Shown here: positions 1 to 5,961 of the stretch, in pieces
How positions within the stretch are numbered: the first letter of the stretch is position 1
How the letters are laid out: each line of letters begins with the position of its first letter
Assembly (NCBI GenBank): GCA_934277865.1
Contig: CAKQVW010000168.1
Span: 1-6,460 of the forward strand
Length of the DNA stretch: 6,460 nucleotides
Source of the DNA: an uncultured Pseudobdellovibrionaceae bacterium
GTDB lineage: Bacteria > Bdellovibrionota > Bdellovibrionia > Bdellovibrionales > JAMPXM01
Direction: 5' to 3'
The notes under the pieces: model-generated
What the model saw: the letters and a program-made list of their open reading frames with translations, nothing else
Told to the model about the DNA's origin: nothing
The model's database searches: none
Made by a program: the position numbers and the translations under genes

Positions 1-1095
1 CATCCAGACCGATTCATCCATCCACAAACCTTGATGATGACGACCCTCAGAAACCAGAGCGAGCCCATCCGCCAGCAGCTTCGTCAACCGAAGCGATGCC
101 TTTGCCTCGTCGGCGGAGCCATCTAACCGGCTCCCTAAAACTTCGACTTCACCTGAAAAGCTCTGAAGACCTATCAGTGTGTTCACCAGCTCGGTTTGTC
201 CCGAACCATCAACACCGGCAATGCCAACAATCTCTCCGGGATGAACCGCAAAACTCAAACCCTTCAGCCTCACAGCCGTTGCTTCGGCCATGAGATTTGA
301 GACACGAACCGCCGGGCGTGACTTGTCGACATCCGTTCGCACGCGATCGCCTAACGGCGGAACATCCGCACCTACCATGGCCCGAACGATCTCCGCACGC
401 GTGGTCTTGGCGATCTCGCCACTTCCCACATACTTGCCCCCACGCAGCACCATCCACGTGTCACAGTGATCAAACACTTCAGAAAGTTTATGGGTAATTA
501 CAAAGACCGTGCGTCCGCGGGCTTTCAGATCCTTGAGAATTTTAAAGAGACTCTCAATCTCGCGAGGCGAAAGCACAGCCGTAGGTTCATCAAGAACCAA
601 TATCTGTGCCTTTCGCGCAATCAGCTTTAAGATCTCAACTCTTTGCTGTTCGCCGATGGAAAGCTCGCCGACTGTGCGATTCCAGTCCAAGCGCAAGTCT
701 TCGCTTGGCAGCGCCTCTTCCAGCTCCTGAATAGCACGGGCGCGATCCAAGTGGCCCATGGTCTGTACCGACTCGTGCCCCAGCATGATATTGTCGATCA
801 CCGACAAAGTTTCAACCAACGAAAAGTGCTGTTGAACCATTCCGAGCCCGGCTCGGATCGCATCCGACGGCGAAGAAAATCCGGCCGCCGCTCCATCAAC
901 AAAAACCGTCCCTTCGCTTGGTCGTACCAAACCAAAGAGGATCTTCATGAGTGTCGACTTGCCCGCGCCGTTCTCACCCAAGATCGCATGGATCCGACCG
1001 GCGTCGAAACTTGCACTCACTCCATCCAGCGCCCGATATTTGCTCGGCTCGCAGATTCGCGTGATGTTTTGAAACTCGACACGTCCAACTTGCAC
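1..1095 (-). CDS. ABC transporter ATP-binding protein, double-NBD sugar/nucleoside type (partial, 3' end off window)
   Basis: Cytoplasmic ATPase subunit of an importer paired with the BMP lipoprotein encoded just upstream. It is translated here from a GTG at 1095; 365 codons are visible against about 500 residues usual for the family, so the C-terminal third is missing at the window edge. The first nucleotide-binding domain is complete: Walker A GENGAGKST at residues 40-48, Q-loop around Q88-Q89, signature LSIGEQQ at 145-151, Walker B ILVLDEP at 165-171, switch His202. A second domain begins near residue 262. Its P-loop reads GVDGSGQTE (about 294-302), with Gln in place of the catalytic-type Lys, as is usual for the second domain of RbsA/XylG/YufO-like proteins. 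The GTG start is chosen because it is the only start codon between an in-frame stop at 1117-1119 and the conserved sequence. It lies 2 nt after the BMP stop, implying translational coupling. Substrate is inferred from the neighbour; sugar import is the alternative. Confidence 0.93.
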   Translation of the reverse strand, partial: MQVGRVEFQNITRICEPSKYRALDGVSASFDAGRIHAILGENGAGKSTLMKILFGLVRPSEGTVFVDGAAAGFSSPSDAIRAGLGMVQQHFSLVETLSVIDNIMLGHESVQTMGHLDRARAIQELEEALPSEDLRLDWNRTVGELSIGEQQRVEILKLIARKAQILVLDEPTAVLSPREIESLFKILKDLKARGRTVFVITHKLSEVFDHCDTWMVLRGGKYVGSGEIAKTTRAEIVRAMVGADVPPLGDRVRTDVDKSRPAVRVSNLMAEATAVRLKGLSFAVHPGEIVGIAGVDGSGQTELVNTLIGLQSFSGEVEVLGSRLDGSADEAKASLRLTKLLADGLALVSEGRHHQGLWMDESVWM

Positions 1096-1097
1096 GC

Positions 1098-2174
1098 TTA
1101 CTTTTTCTCTTTCGTTTTATAAAAGTCTGGTACCTGAGTTTTACCGGCGATGATGTCTTCACGGACCTTCTCTAGCTTTTCCACATACGGAGCCACTAGG
1201 TCACGATTGTGCTCATCCACTGCGTAATCGATACCCTTATCCTTGAGGCCGAAAGAGCGCGGGCCACCGGCAAATTTCTTCTCAACTTCCGATTTGATAA
1301 TTTCATAGACCGCATTGTCGACACGCTTGAGCATGCTCGTCAAAACCCGGCCAGGCTTGATGCCGTTCTGGTTTGAATCAACACCGATGGCGAACGTTGC
1401 CTTTTTCCGGTCCGTCTCGACGGCATCAAACACACCCATGCCAGACGCACCCGCAGCGTGGAACAACACATCGGCACCTTGGCTCATCTGAGACAACGCG
1501 AGTTCACGTCCACGAGTTGGATTGGCCCACGCCGACGAGGTGATTCCAACAAATCCGTTGAACACTGTTGCTTTGGGGTTGGCCGCCTTCACACCCGCCT
1601 CATAGGCCAGCAAGAAGCGACGGATCATCGCAACGTCCATTCCGCCGATGAACCCAACTTTCCCCGTTTTTGTGACAAGTCCGGCAAGATAGCCAACTAG
1701 ATAGCTGCCCTCTTGCTCTTCAAACATCAGGCTCGCCACATTTGGAGCGTCAACAACCGCATCCACAATCGCAAAGTGAGTATTCGGAAAGCTTGGCGCC
1801 ACTTTTTTCAAGGCATCTGCCTGAGCAAAACCAACCGCCACGACCAGTGGAATTCCACGTTCGGCGAAGGTCCGCATCGCCGGCTCAAACGCGGCATCGT
1901 CAGGGCTTTCAACATCCTTAATCTTGATCCCGAATTCATTTGCCGCTCGAGTCGCACCCGCCACAGCTGCCGAATTGAATGACTTATCGTCTTTTCCGCC
2001 TTTGTCGAGGACCAGACCAATTGTGAGTGCCTGTCCATCACCAGCGGCTGCACTTGAAGACTCTTCAGACTGTCCGTCTGACTTTTTCGTGCATCCAGCC
2101 GCTGCCAAAACCAGCGCGCCCGCCGCCACGAACAATCCAAGACCCTTCTTCGAAATCAGATTCCGAATAGCCAT
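1098..2174 (-). CDS. BMP/PnrA family substrate-binding lipoprotein of a nucleoside-type ABC transporter
   Basis: Predicted lipid-anchored binding protein, 358 aa, that captures the solute and delivers it to the permease/ATPase encoded downstream. The N-terminus has basic residues, a hydrophobic core (residues 11-26) and a lipobox AAGC with the acylated Cys at 28. A Ser/Glu/Ala-rich linker (about 32-48) follows, then the BMP domain. Family signatures: D57-GG-DD-SFN67 near the start of lobe 1, PNV near 144-146, GKVGFIGGM at 171-179, HAAGASGMGV at 239-248, and AIGVD..Q at 262-269. Known BMP members such as PnrA/TmpC and YufN/NupN bind purine or other nucleosides, so nucleoside uptake is the best inference, but the ligand is not proven by sequence. 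An upstream in-frame ATG at 2280-2282 would add 36 polar residues before the signal peptide. The ATG at 2172-2174 is preferred because it gives a proper signal peptide and has a strong ribosome-binding site. Confidence 0.94.
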   Translation of the reverse strand: MAIRNLISKKGLGLFVAAGALVLAAAGCTKKSDGQSEESSSAAAGDGQALTIGLVLDKGGKDDKSFNSAAVAGATRAANEFGIKIKDVESPDDAAFEPAMRTFAERGIPLVVAVGFAQADALKKVAPSFPNTHFAIVDAVVDAPNVASLMFEEQEGSYLVGYLAGLVTKTGKVGFIGGMDVAMIRRFLLAYEAGVKAANPKATVFNGFVGITSSAWANPTRGRELALSQMSQGADVLFHAAGASGMGVFDAVETDRKKATFAIGVDSNQNGIKPGRVLTSMLKRVDNAVYEIIKSEVEKKFAGGPRSFGLKDKGIDYAVDEHNRDLVAPYVEKLEKVREDIIAGKTQVPDFYKTKEKK

Positions 2175-2180
2175 TTCAGT

Positions 2181-2187
2181 CCCCTCC
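2181..2187 (-). promoter_or_regulatory. Ribosome binding site of the BMP lipoprotein gene
   Basis: The minus strand reads GGAGGGG followed by six bases (ACTGAA) and the ATG at 2174-2172. This strong Shine-Dalgarno match at ideal spacing decides the start against the upstream ATG at 2282. Confidence 0.85.
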
Positions 2188-2203
2188 AGAGCCCACGACT
2201 TTA

Positions 2204-2233
2204 TTGAGTGCTTAGCTGAATTGCAGCTATTTT
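2204..2233 (+). promoter_or_regulatory. Weak sigma70-like promoter candidate for the glycosyltransferase gene
   Basis: TTGAGT (2204-2209, 4/6 match to the -35 consensus) and TATTTT (2228-2233, 4/6 match to -10) are separated by 18 bp on the plus strand. Initiation would fall near 2240, about 35 nt before the proposed GTG start at 2275. The -10 box overlaps the right arm of the palindrome at 2213-2229. This is a consensus match by eye only; chance matches of this quality are common. I could not find a convincing minus-strand promoter for the BMP operon in the same region. Confidence 0.22.
2213..2229. repeat. Perfect inverted repeat in the divergent intergenic region
   Basis: TAGCTG-AATTG-CAGCTA: 6-bp arms with a 5-nt spacer, lying between the divergent BMP operon and glycosyltransferase gene. 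It could be a transcription-factor operator or a small hairpin in the BMP mRNA leader about 40 nt before its start codon. It has no T-tract, so it is not a terminator. Confidence 0.5.
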
Positions 2234-2246
2234 TCGAGGGGTCGGT

Positions 2247-2267
2247 CGACTTATTCGCCGACTTATT
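2247..2267. repeat. Tandem direct repeat CGACTTATT x2
   Basis: The 9-mer CGACTTATT occurs at 2247-2255 and again at 2259-2267, a 12-bp period. The pair lies in the divergent region between the other two inverted repeats. The flanking GTCGG (2241-2245) and CCGAC (2258-2262) also form an imperfectly placed inverted repeat. Its role is unknown; direct repeats at roughly one-helical-turn spacing are a common arrangement of regulator half-sites. Confidence 0.5.
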
Positions 2268-2282
2268 TGTTCTCGTGAACAA
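2267..2282. repeat. 16-bp palindrome overlapping the glycosyltransferase start codon (possible operator)
   Basis: TTGTTC-TCGT-GAACAA: perfect 6-bp arms around a 4-nt centre. The proposed GTG start (2275-2277) lies inside it. It resembles a dimeric-repressor operator, but I cannot assign a regulator. The core GTTC-N4-GAAC has the opposite half-site order to the Gram-positive LexA box GAAC-N4-GTTC. Confidence 0.5.
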
Positions 2283-3183
2283 CTTCCGTTATTCTTTTCA
2301 CACTGTGGCTCGACGTTTTTCACCCCTCGGCTGGCTCCTGATCATTTTCATCTCTTGGCTGTCCTTTTTGGGTGCCGGTCTCATTGGCCTTTTTCTTTCT
2401 ATCCCCTCAGCCAAAGATCTCGATTCGTGCATCACCACAAAGATGTATCGTCTCCGGCTTTGTCGAGGCGATGAAAACTACGTTCCGCTGAAGCAAATCT
2501 CGCCAGCCTTTCAGAACGCCGTGGTGGTCTCGGAAGATGGGGCCTTCTGGGAACATAAAGGGATCGATTGGGTCGAACTTCGCAAGAGTTTCGAAACGAA
2601 CTTAGAAAAAGGAAGATTTGCCCGAGGCGGGTCGACCATCACCCAGCAATTGGCAAAAAACGTCTACCTCTACCCAGACAAATCCCTTTGGAGAAAAGCC
2701 AAGGAAGCCGTCATCGCGACTCGAATTGAAAGGCAGTATTCCAAGAAGCTCATATTGGAAAAGTATTTGAACGTCGTCGAGTTCGACAACGGTGTTTATG
2801 GCGTCAAACAAGCAGCGAAGCACTACTTCGACAAGCGACCACTTGACCTCTCCATAGCCGAAGGGGCCTGGCTTGCGTTTTTACTTCCCAATCCGCGAAA
2901 GTACTCCGCCAGCTTCCATCGCGACCAGCTAAGCCCCTTTGCGCTCAAGCAGATTTTGGAGATCATCGACCGCCTCGCACGTTACAAGAAGATCTCAGAA
3001 GAGGACCGTCTGCTAGCCTCACAACAAGCCAAGGGCCTGTTTGGCGGCGTGAAAGGTGCTGGCAACGATCTCTACGAAGAATTTGTGGATATGGAACGCG
3101 AAGAAGGTCTCGAGGACTCCAGCAAGGCCAGCGAACTCCCGCCTGATGAATCGCAGACAAACTCACCCGACGCTGCTGAATGA
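2275..3183 (+). CDS. mtgA: Monofunctional peptidoglycan glycosyltransferase (GT51 family, MtgA-like), membrane anchored
   Basis: Polymerises lipid II into glycan strands at the outer face of the inner membrane. As called it has 302 aa: a short N-terminus, one transmembrane helix (about 19-42), then a GT51 domain. Conserved motifs are present: SEDGAFWEHKGID at 86-98 with catalytic Glu87, GGSTITQQLAKN at 118-129, RKAKEA at 140-145 with the second acidic residue Glu144, and the KKLILEKYLN / GVYGVKQAAKHYF region at 157-185. No penicillin-binding transpeptidase domain follows; the protein instead ends in an acidic, Ser/Pro-rich tail (about 262-302) and is longer than E. coli MtgA (242 aa). The start is uncertain. 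GTG 2275 is the best-placed codon before the TM helix but lacks a clear Shine-Dalgarno. GTG 2305 and TTG 2221 are in-frame alternatives. The open frame continues upstream to 1924, but that part is antisense to the BMP gene. The next gene, also for the cell wall, is on the same strand. Confidence 0.9.
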   Translation: MNNFRYSFHTVARRFSPLGWLLIIFISWLSFLGAGLIGLFLSIPSAKDLDSCITTKMYRLRLCRGDENYVPLKQISPAFQNAVVVSEDGAFWEHKGIDWVELRKSFETNLEKGRFARGGSTITQQLAKNVYLYPDKSLWRKAKEAVIATRIERQYSKKLILEKYLNVVEFDNGVYGVKQAAKHYFDKRPLDLSIAEGAWLAFLLPNPRKYSASFHRDQLSPFALKQILEIIDRLARYKKISEEDRLLASQQAKGLFGGVKGAGNDLYEEFVDMEREEGLEDSSKASELPPDESQTNSPDAAE

Positions 3184-3187
3184 ATTC

Positions 3188-3199
3188 GGCCAATTGGCC
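3188..3199. repeat. 12-bp perfect palindrome just after the glycosyltransferase stop
   Basis: GGCCAATTGGCC begins 4 nt after the stop codon. As RNA it would give only a 4-bp stem with an AATT loop and has no T-tract, so it is not a credible terminator. Confidence 0.35.
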
Positions 3200-3259
3200 T
3201 ATAAGGGTTCCAACCGAACGGCCCATTGCTTGTGTCAAATTTCTAACTCTGCCCTGAAA

Positions 3260-3278
3260 TCGGCAGCCGACTTGCCGA
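3260..3278. repeat. Small inverted repeat in the glycosyltransferase/L,D-transpeptidase gap
   Basis: TCGGCA, 7-nt spacer, TGCCGA: perfect 6-bp arms. It is not followed by a T-tract and so does not look like a rho-independent terminator. It overlaps the weak -35 candidate at 3272-3277. The rest of this 151-bp gap shows no gene. Confidence 0.35.
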
Positions 3279-3299
3279 CTCCAATTCCTTTCCACTAAT
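3272..3299 (+). promoter_or_regulatory. Weak sigma70-like promoter candidate for the L,D-transpeptidase gene
   Basis: TTGCCG (3272-3277) and ACTAAT (3294-3299) are separated by 16 bp, each a 4/6 consensus match. A transcript would start near 3306 and carry a leader of about 30 nt containing the ribosome-binding site. The match is by eye and of low information. Read-through from the upstream glycosyltransferase gene is equally possible, since no terminator is visible between them. Confidence 0.22.
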
Positions 3300-3324
3300 T
3301 CCCCTACTGGGGGCTACACACTTC

Positions 3325-3330
3325 GGGAGG
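3325..3330 (+). promoter_or_regulatory. Ribosome binding site of the L,D-transpeptidase gene
   Basis: GGGAGG lies four bases before the ATG at 3335, a near-consensus Shine-Dalgarno that supports this start. A short GC hairpin, CCCC-TACT-GGGG (3301-3312), lies 12 nt upstream of it. Confidence 0.8.
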
Positions 3331-3334
3331 ACAA

Positions 3335-3997
3335 ATGATCCGTTTCTTCAAATTTGCCGCACTGGCAATCACACTATTCGCGGCGACATCCGTTAACACT
3401 GGCTATTCATTCGCACAGTTCGATGGACCGACTGACAGCGCCTTCGTCGGTGGCGAAGAACCCAACGTCATGGACGAACTCAATCCGTTTGCGCCAGATA
3501 TCGAAGCGCAACTGGAAGAGCTCGATCGCAAGTATCAACAAGAGACCGACAAGTCGCCATGGCTGGACACCACCCCCTTGGCTCGACGTGGAAACACCTG
3601 CTACCGCTCTAGCTGCAAAGTCTATATTCGCGTGCGCAAAGCCGATCAGCGACTTTATCTCTACGTCGACGGGAACCCGGCCGGAGAATACATTGTTTCG
3701 ACCGGAGCTCCCGGTCGCGAAACTCCCAATTTGGATCGCCATCCAAACGGACGGATCTACGACAAGTACTCGTCACGCACGTATCCTGGTGGCGACTACA
3801 AAGGGTTAGGAAACATGCCCTACGCCGTCTTCATTGAAGGTGGATTTGCTATTCACGGGACAACCAAAGGCAACTTTAAATACCTCGGGCGCAAAGCTTC
3901 ACATGGCTGTGTCCGCATGCATCCAGACGATGCGTTCATCATCAATCGCCTCGTCCGCGAGCACGGGATTTACAACACCTGGATTCAAATCGACTAA
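3335..3997 (+). CDS. Secreted L,D-transpeptidase (YkuD domain)
   Basis: Periplasmic peptidoglycan enzyme of 220 aa. L,D-transpeptidases use a Cys nucleophile on the meso-DAP of stem peptides to make 3-3 cross-links, attach proteins, or exchange terminal amino acids; which of these applies cannot be read from sequence. A signal peptide is visible: Lys6, a hydrophobic stretch at 7-20, and a likely signal peptidase I site SFA|QF after residue 27. An acidic low-complexity linker (about 30-72) follows. The YkuD domain runs from about 94 to 220. The catalytic motif is intact: His174 in IHGTTKG, then SHGCVRM at 189-195 with His190, nucleophile Cys192 and Arg194. No LysM or other wall-binding domain is seen. 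Two extra cysteines, Cys89 and Cys94 (CYRSSC), lie directly before the domain and could form a disulfide. It lies 151 bp after the glycosyltransferase gene on the same strand and ends at a strong terminator. Confidence 0.94.
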   Translation: MIRFFKFAALAITLFAATSVNTGYSFAQFDGPTDSAFVGGEEPNVMDELNPFAPDIEAQLEELDRKYQQETDKSPWLDTTPLARRGNTCYRSSCKVYIRVRKADQRLYLYVDGNPAGEYIVSTGAPGRETPNLDRHPNGRIYDKYSSRTYPGGDYKGLGNMPYAVFIEGGFAIHGTTKGNFKYLGRKASHGCVRMHPDDAFIINRLVREHGIYNTWIQID

Positions 3998-4021
3998 TCT
4001 TAGCTGACAAATGCCGAAAGC

Positions 4022-4058
4022 AAAAGGGCGTCTCCAGATTCGGACGACGCCCTTTTTT
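4022..4058. terminator. Bidirectional rho-independent terminator between convergent genes
   Basis: AAAAGGGCGTC (4022-4032) pairs perfectly with GACGCCCTTTT (4046-4056), giving an 11-bp stem around a 13-nt loop in which TCC and GGA may pair further. On the plus strand a T-run (4053-4058, then more T after one A) follows, ending the L,D-transpeptidase transcript. On the minus strand the complementary A-run supplies a TTTT tail, so the same hairpin can end the typA transcript; its stem lies within 10 nt of the typA stop codon. Confidence 0.9.
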
Positions 4059-4062
4059 ATTT

Positions 4063-5883
4063 TTAGTCCGCTGCGGCTGCGCGTTTACGCTTGTGCGGAT
4101 CGAGTTCACGGCAACGAATACGAATCGACTGCGGAGTCACCTCGATGATCTCGTCGTCATTGATCCATTCCATAGCCTGCTCAAGAGTCATCGGCTTGAT
4201 CGGCGTCAGCTTAACCGCTTCGTCCGTACCAGATGCACGAACGTTTGTGAGTTTCTTCTCGCGCGTGCAGTTCACGACGAGGTCGTTTTCCTTGGCGTGC
4301 TCTCCGACGATCATCCCATCGTACACTTCTGTACCAGGAAGGATAAAGATCTTACCGCGCTCTTCGAGATACCAGAGGGCATAGGCTGTCGACTTCCCTT
4401 TACGATCCGAGATCATCGAACCGTTTTTACGGAACGTGATGTCACCTTTGTAAGGTCCCCAGCCCAAAAACTGGGTATTCAAGAGGCCTGTACCCCGAGT
4501 GTCAGTCAGGAATTCCGAACGGTAGCCGATCAATCCTCGCGATGGGATTTCGAACTCGATACGCACCCGTCCAGAGCCTTTGTTCAGCATGTTGGTCATG
4601 ACACCTTTACGCAGGCCCATCTTTTCAGAAACAACCCCCGTGTAAGCCTCTGCAACGTCGACAACGGCAGTCTCCATCGGTTCTTGGCGAACACCATCGA
4701 CCGTCTTAAAGATAACTTGCGGTTTCCCGATCGTGCACTCGTAACCTTCGCGGCGCATTTGCTCGACCAAAACTCCAAGCTGAAGCTCACCGCGACCAAG
4801 AAGCTTAAACTGCTCGGGTCGGTCGGTCATCTCGAGGCGAATTGCCACGTTGGTTTTGATCTCGCGCTCAAGACGCTCGAGGATCTTCCGAGATGTAACG
4901 TTTTTCCCTTCAAGACCTGCAAACGGACCGTCGTTGACCGACATCATCATCGCAACCGTCGGCTCTTCGACAACGATACGCGGAAGTGGCTTCGGGTTTG
5001 TTGGGGACGTAATAGTGTCACCGATGTCGATCTCTTCGAATCCCGCAACAATGGCGATGTCGCCTGCGACGATCTCTTTTGTCGGGATCTGCTTCATGCC
5101 GTCATAGGCAAACAACGCAGAAATTTTGGCTTTTTTATTTCCTTCTTTGGTGGCCACGACGACTTCGTCGTTCACTTTGATCACACCGTTCAAGACGCGG
5201 CCGATACCGAGACGGCCAACGAATGTGTTCCATCCCAAGTTCGAACACATAATCTGAAGAGTTTCATTCGAGTTTCCACCGGGAGCTGGGAATTTTTCGA
5301 TGATCCAGTCAAATAGGAGAGTCAAGTCGTCACGCTTGACCTTGGGATCATCCGTGCACCAGCCCTCGCGAGCAACGGCATAAACCACTGGGAAGTCGGC
5401 TTGTTCCTCTGTTGCATCGAGGTCGACAAACAAGTCGAACACTTCGTTCAAAACTTCGTCGATACGAGCATCCGGACGATCGATCTTGTTGATACAAACG
5501 ATGACGCGCTTTCCTTGCTCAAGAGCCTTCTTCAAGACGAAGCGCGTTTGCGGAAGTGGGCCTTCCGACGAATCGACAAGCAAGACGGCACCGTCAACCA
5601 TGTTCAAGATACGTTCGACCTCTCCACCGAAGTCACTGTGCCCGGGAGTGTCGACGATGTTGACCTTGTGGTCTTTGTAAAAGAACGAGGCGTTTTTCGC
5701 AGCGATCGTGATTCCACGCTCGCGTTCGAGATCCATTGAGTCCATCATGCGCTCGGCAACTTGCTCATGCGAACGGAAAAGTCCGCTCTGCCTCAAGAGA
5801 CCGTCAACCAACGTCGTTTTACCGTGGTCGACGTGAGCGATGATCGCGATGTTTCTAATGTTATCCGCGGAGATATTTTCCAT
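4063..5883 (-). CDS. typA: Ribosome-associated translational GTPase TypA/BipA
   Basis: Translation-factor GTPase related to EF-G and LepA that binds the ribosome and is known for roles in ribosome assembly and growth at low temperature or under stress. As called it has 606 aa, essentially the length of E. coli BipA (607). G motifs are all present: G1 AHVDHGKT at 16-23, G2 RGITI at 56-60, G3 DTPGH at 78-82, G4 NKID at 132-135. An EF-Tu-like beta-barrel, EF-G III- and V-like domains and the BipA-specific C-terminal domain follow (GRGELQLGVLVEQMRREG and SRGLIGYRSEFLTDTRGTG are hallmark stretches), ending in a basic-then-Ala tail. The ATG at 5881-5883 is chosen because MENISADNIRNIAI matches the usual N-terminus; a GGGA lies 6-7 nt upstream. 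A TTG at 5926-5928 could extend it by 15 residues. It lies 78 nt downstream of the dihydrouridine synthase gene, possibly in one transcript. Confidence 0.97.
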   Translation of the reverse strand: MENISADNIRNIAIIAHVDHGKTTLVDGLLRQSGLFRSHEQVAERMMDSMDLERERGITIAAKNASFFYKDHKVNIVDTPGHSDFGGEVERILNMVDGAVLLVDSSEGPLPQTRFVLKKALEQGKRVIVCINKIDRPDARIDEVLNEVFDLFVDLDATEEQADFPVVYAVAREGWCTDDPKVKRDDLTLLFDWIIEKFPAPGGNSNETLQIMCSNLGWNTFVGRLGIGRVLNGVIKVNDEVVVATKEGNKKAKISALFAYDGMKQIPTKEIVAGDIAIVAGFEEIDIGDTITSPTNPKPLPRIVVEEPTVAMMMSVNDGPFAGLEGKNVTSRKILERLEREIKTNVAIRLEMTDRPEQFKLLGRGELQLGVLVEQMRREGYECTIGKPQVIFKTVDGVRQEPMETAVVDVAEAYTGVVSEKMGLRKGVMTNMLNKGSGRVRIEFEIPSRGLIGYRSEFLTDTRGTGLLNTQFLGWGPYKGDITFRKNGSMISDRKGKSTAYALWYLEERGKIFILPGTEVYDGMIVGEHAKENDLVVNCTREKKLTNVRASGTDEAVKLTPIKPMTLEQAMEWINDDEIIEVTPQSIRIRCRELDPHKRKRAAAAD

Positions 5884-5943
5884 ACCGTTTCCCGTTCCTG
5901 CTATTTGTTTCCTTAAAACCAATTCCAATAATAAATTCGAGAC

Positions 5944-5958
5944 GCGCCAAATGCGCCA
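5944..5958. repeat. Short direct repeat GCGCCA in the dus-typA gap
   Basis: GCGCCA occurs at 5944-5949 and 5953-5958 (9-bp period), which also creates a GCGC-N5-GCGC inverted repeat. It lies about 60 bp upstream of the typA start. No confident promoter or terminator was found in this 78-nt gap, so the feature may be chance. Confidence 0.25.
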
Positions 5959-5961
5959 TGC

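Noticed and set aside
643..1122. 159-codon plus-strand open frame
   Set aside because: It is a shadow of the ABC transporter ATPase on the minus strand, which has all nucleotide-binding motifs.
1924..2274. Upstream extension of the glycosyltransferase reading frame to an ATG at 1924
   Set aside because: This part is antisense to the BMP lipoprotein, shows no membrane or enzymatic feature and would place about 117 unrelated residues before the transmembrane anchor.
2175..2282. Longer form of the BMP lipoprotein starting at 2282
   Set aside because: It would put 36 polar residues before the signal peptide and ignores the strong ribosome-binding site in front of the ATG at 2174.
2267..2282. 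LexA (SOS) box
   Set aside because: The half-sites are in the order GTTC-N4-GAAC, not the Gram-positive GAAC-N4-GTTC, and the spacing does not fit the E. coli CTG-N10-CAG or alphaproteobacterial GTTC-N7-GTTC forms.
3260..3312. Terminator after the glycosyltransferase gene
   Set aside because: The inverted repeats at 3260-3278 and 3301-3312 are short and lack a following T-tract.
4093..5316. 407-codon open frame on the plus strand antisense to typA
   Set aside because: The minus strand encodes a complete, highly conserved TypA. The antisense translation has no recognisable domain, and its openness follows from the codon bias of the real gene.
5884..5928. TTG start extending TypA by 15 residues
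   Set aside because: No ribosome-binding site precedes it and the ATG at 5883 gives the normal family N-terminus and length.
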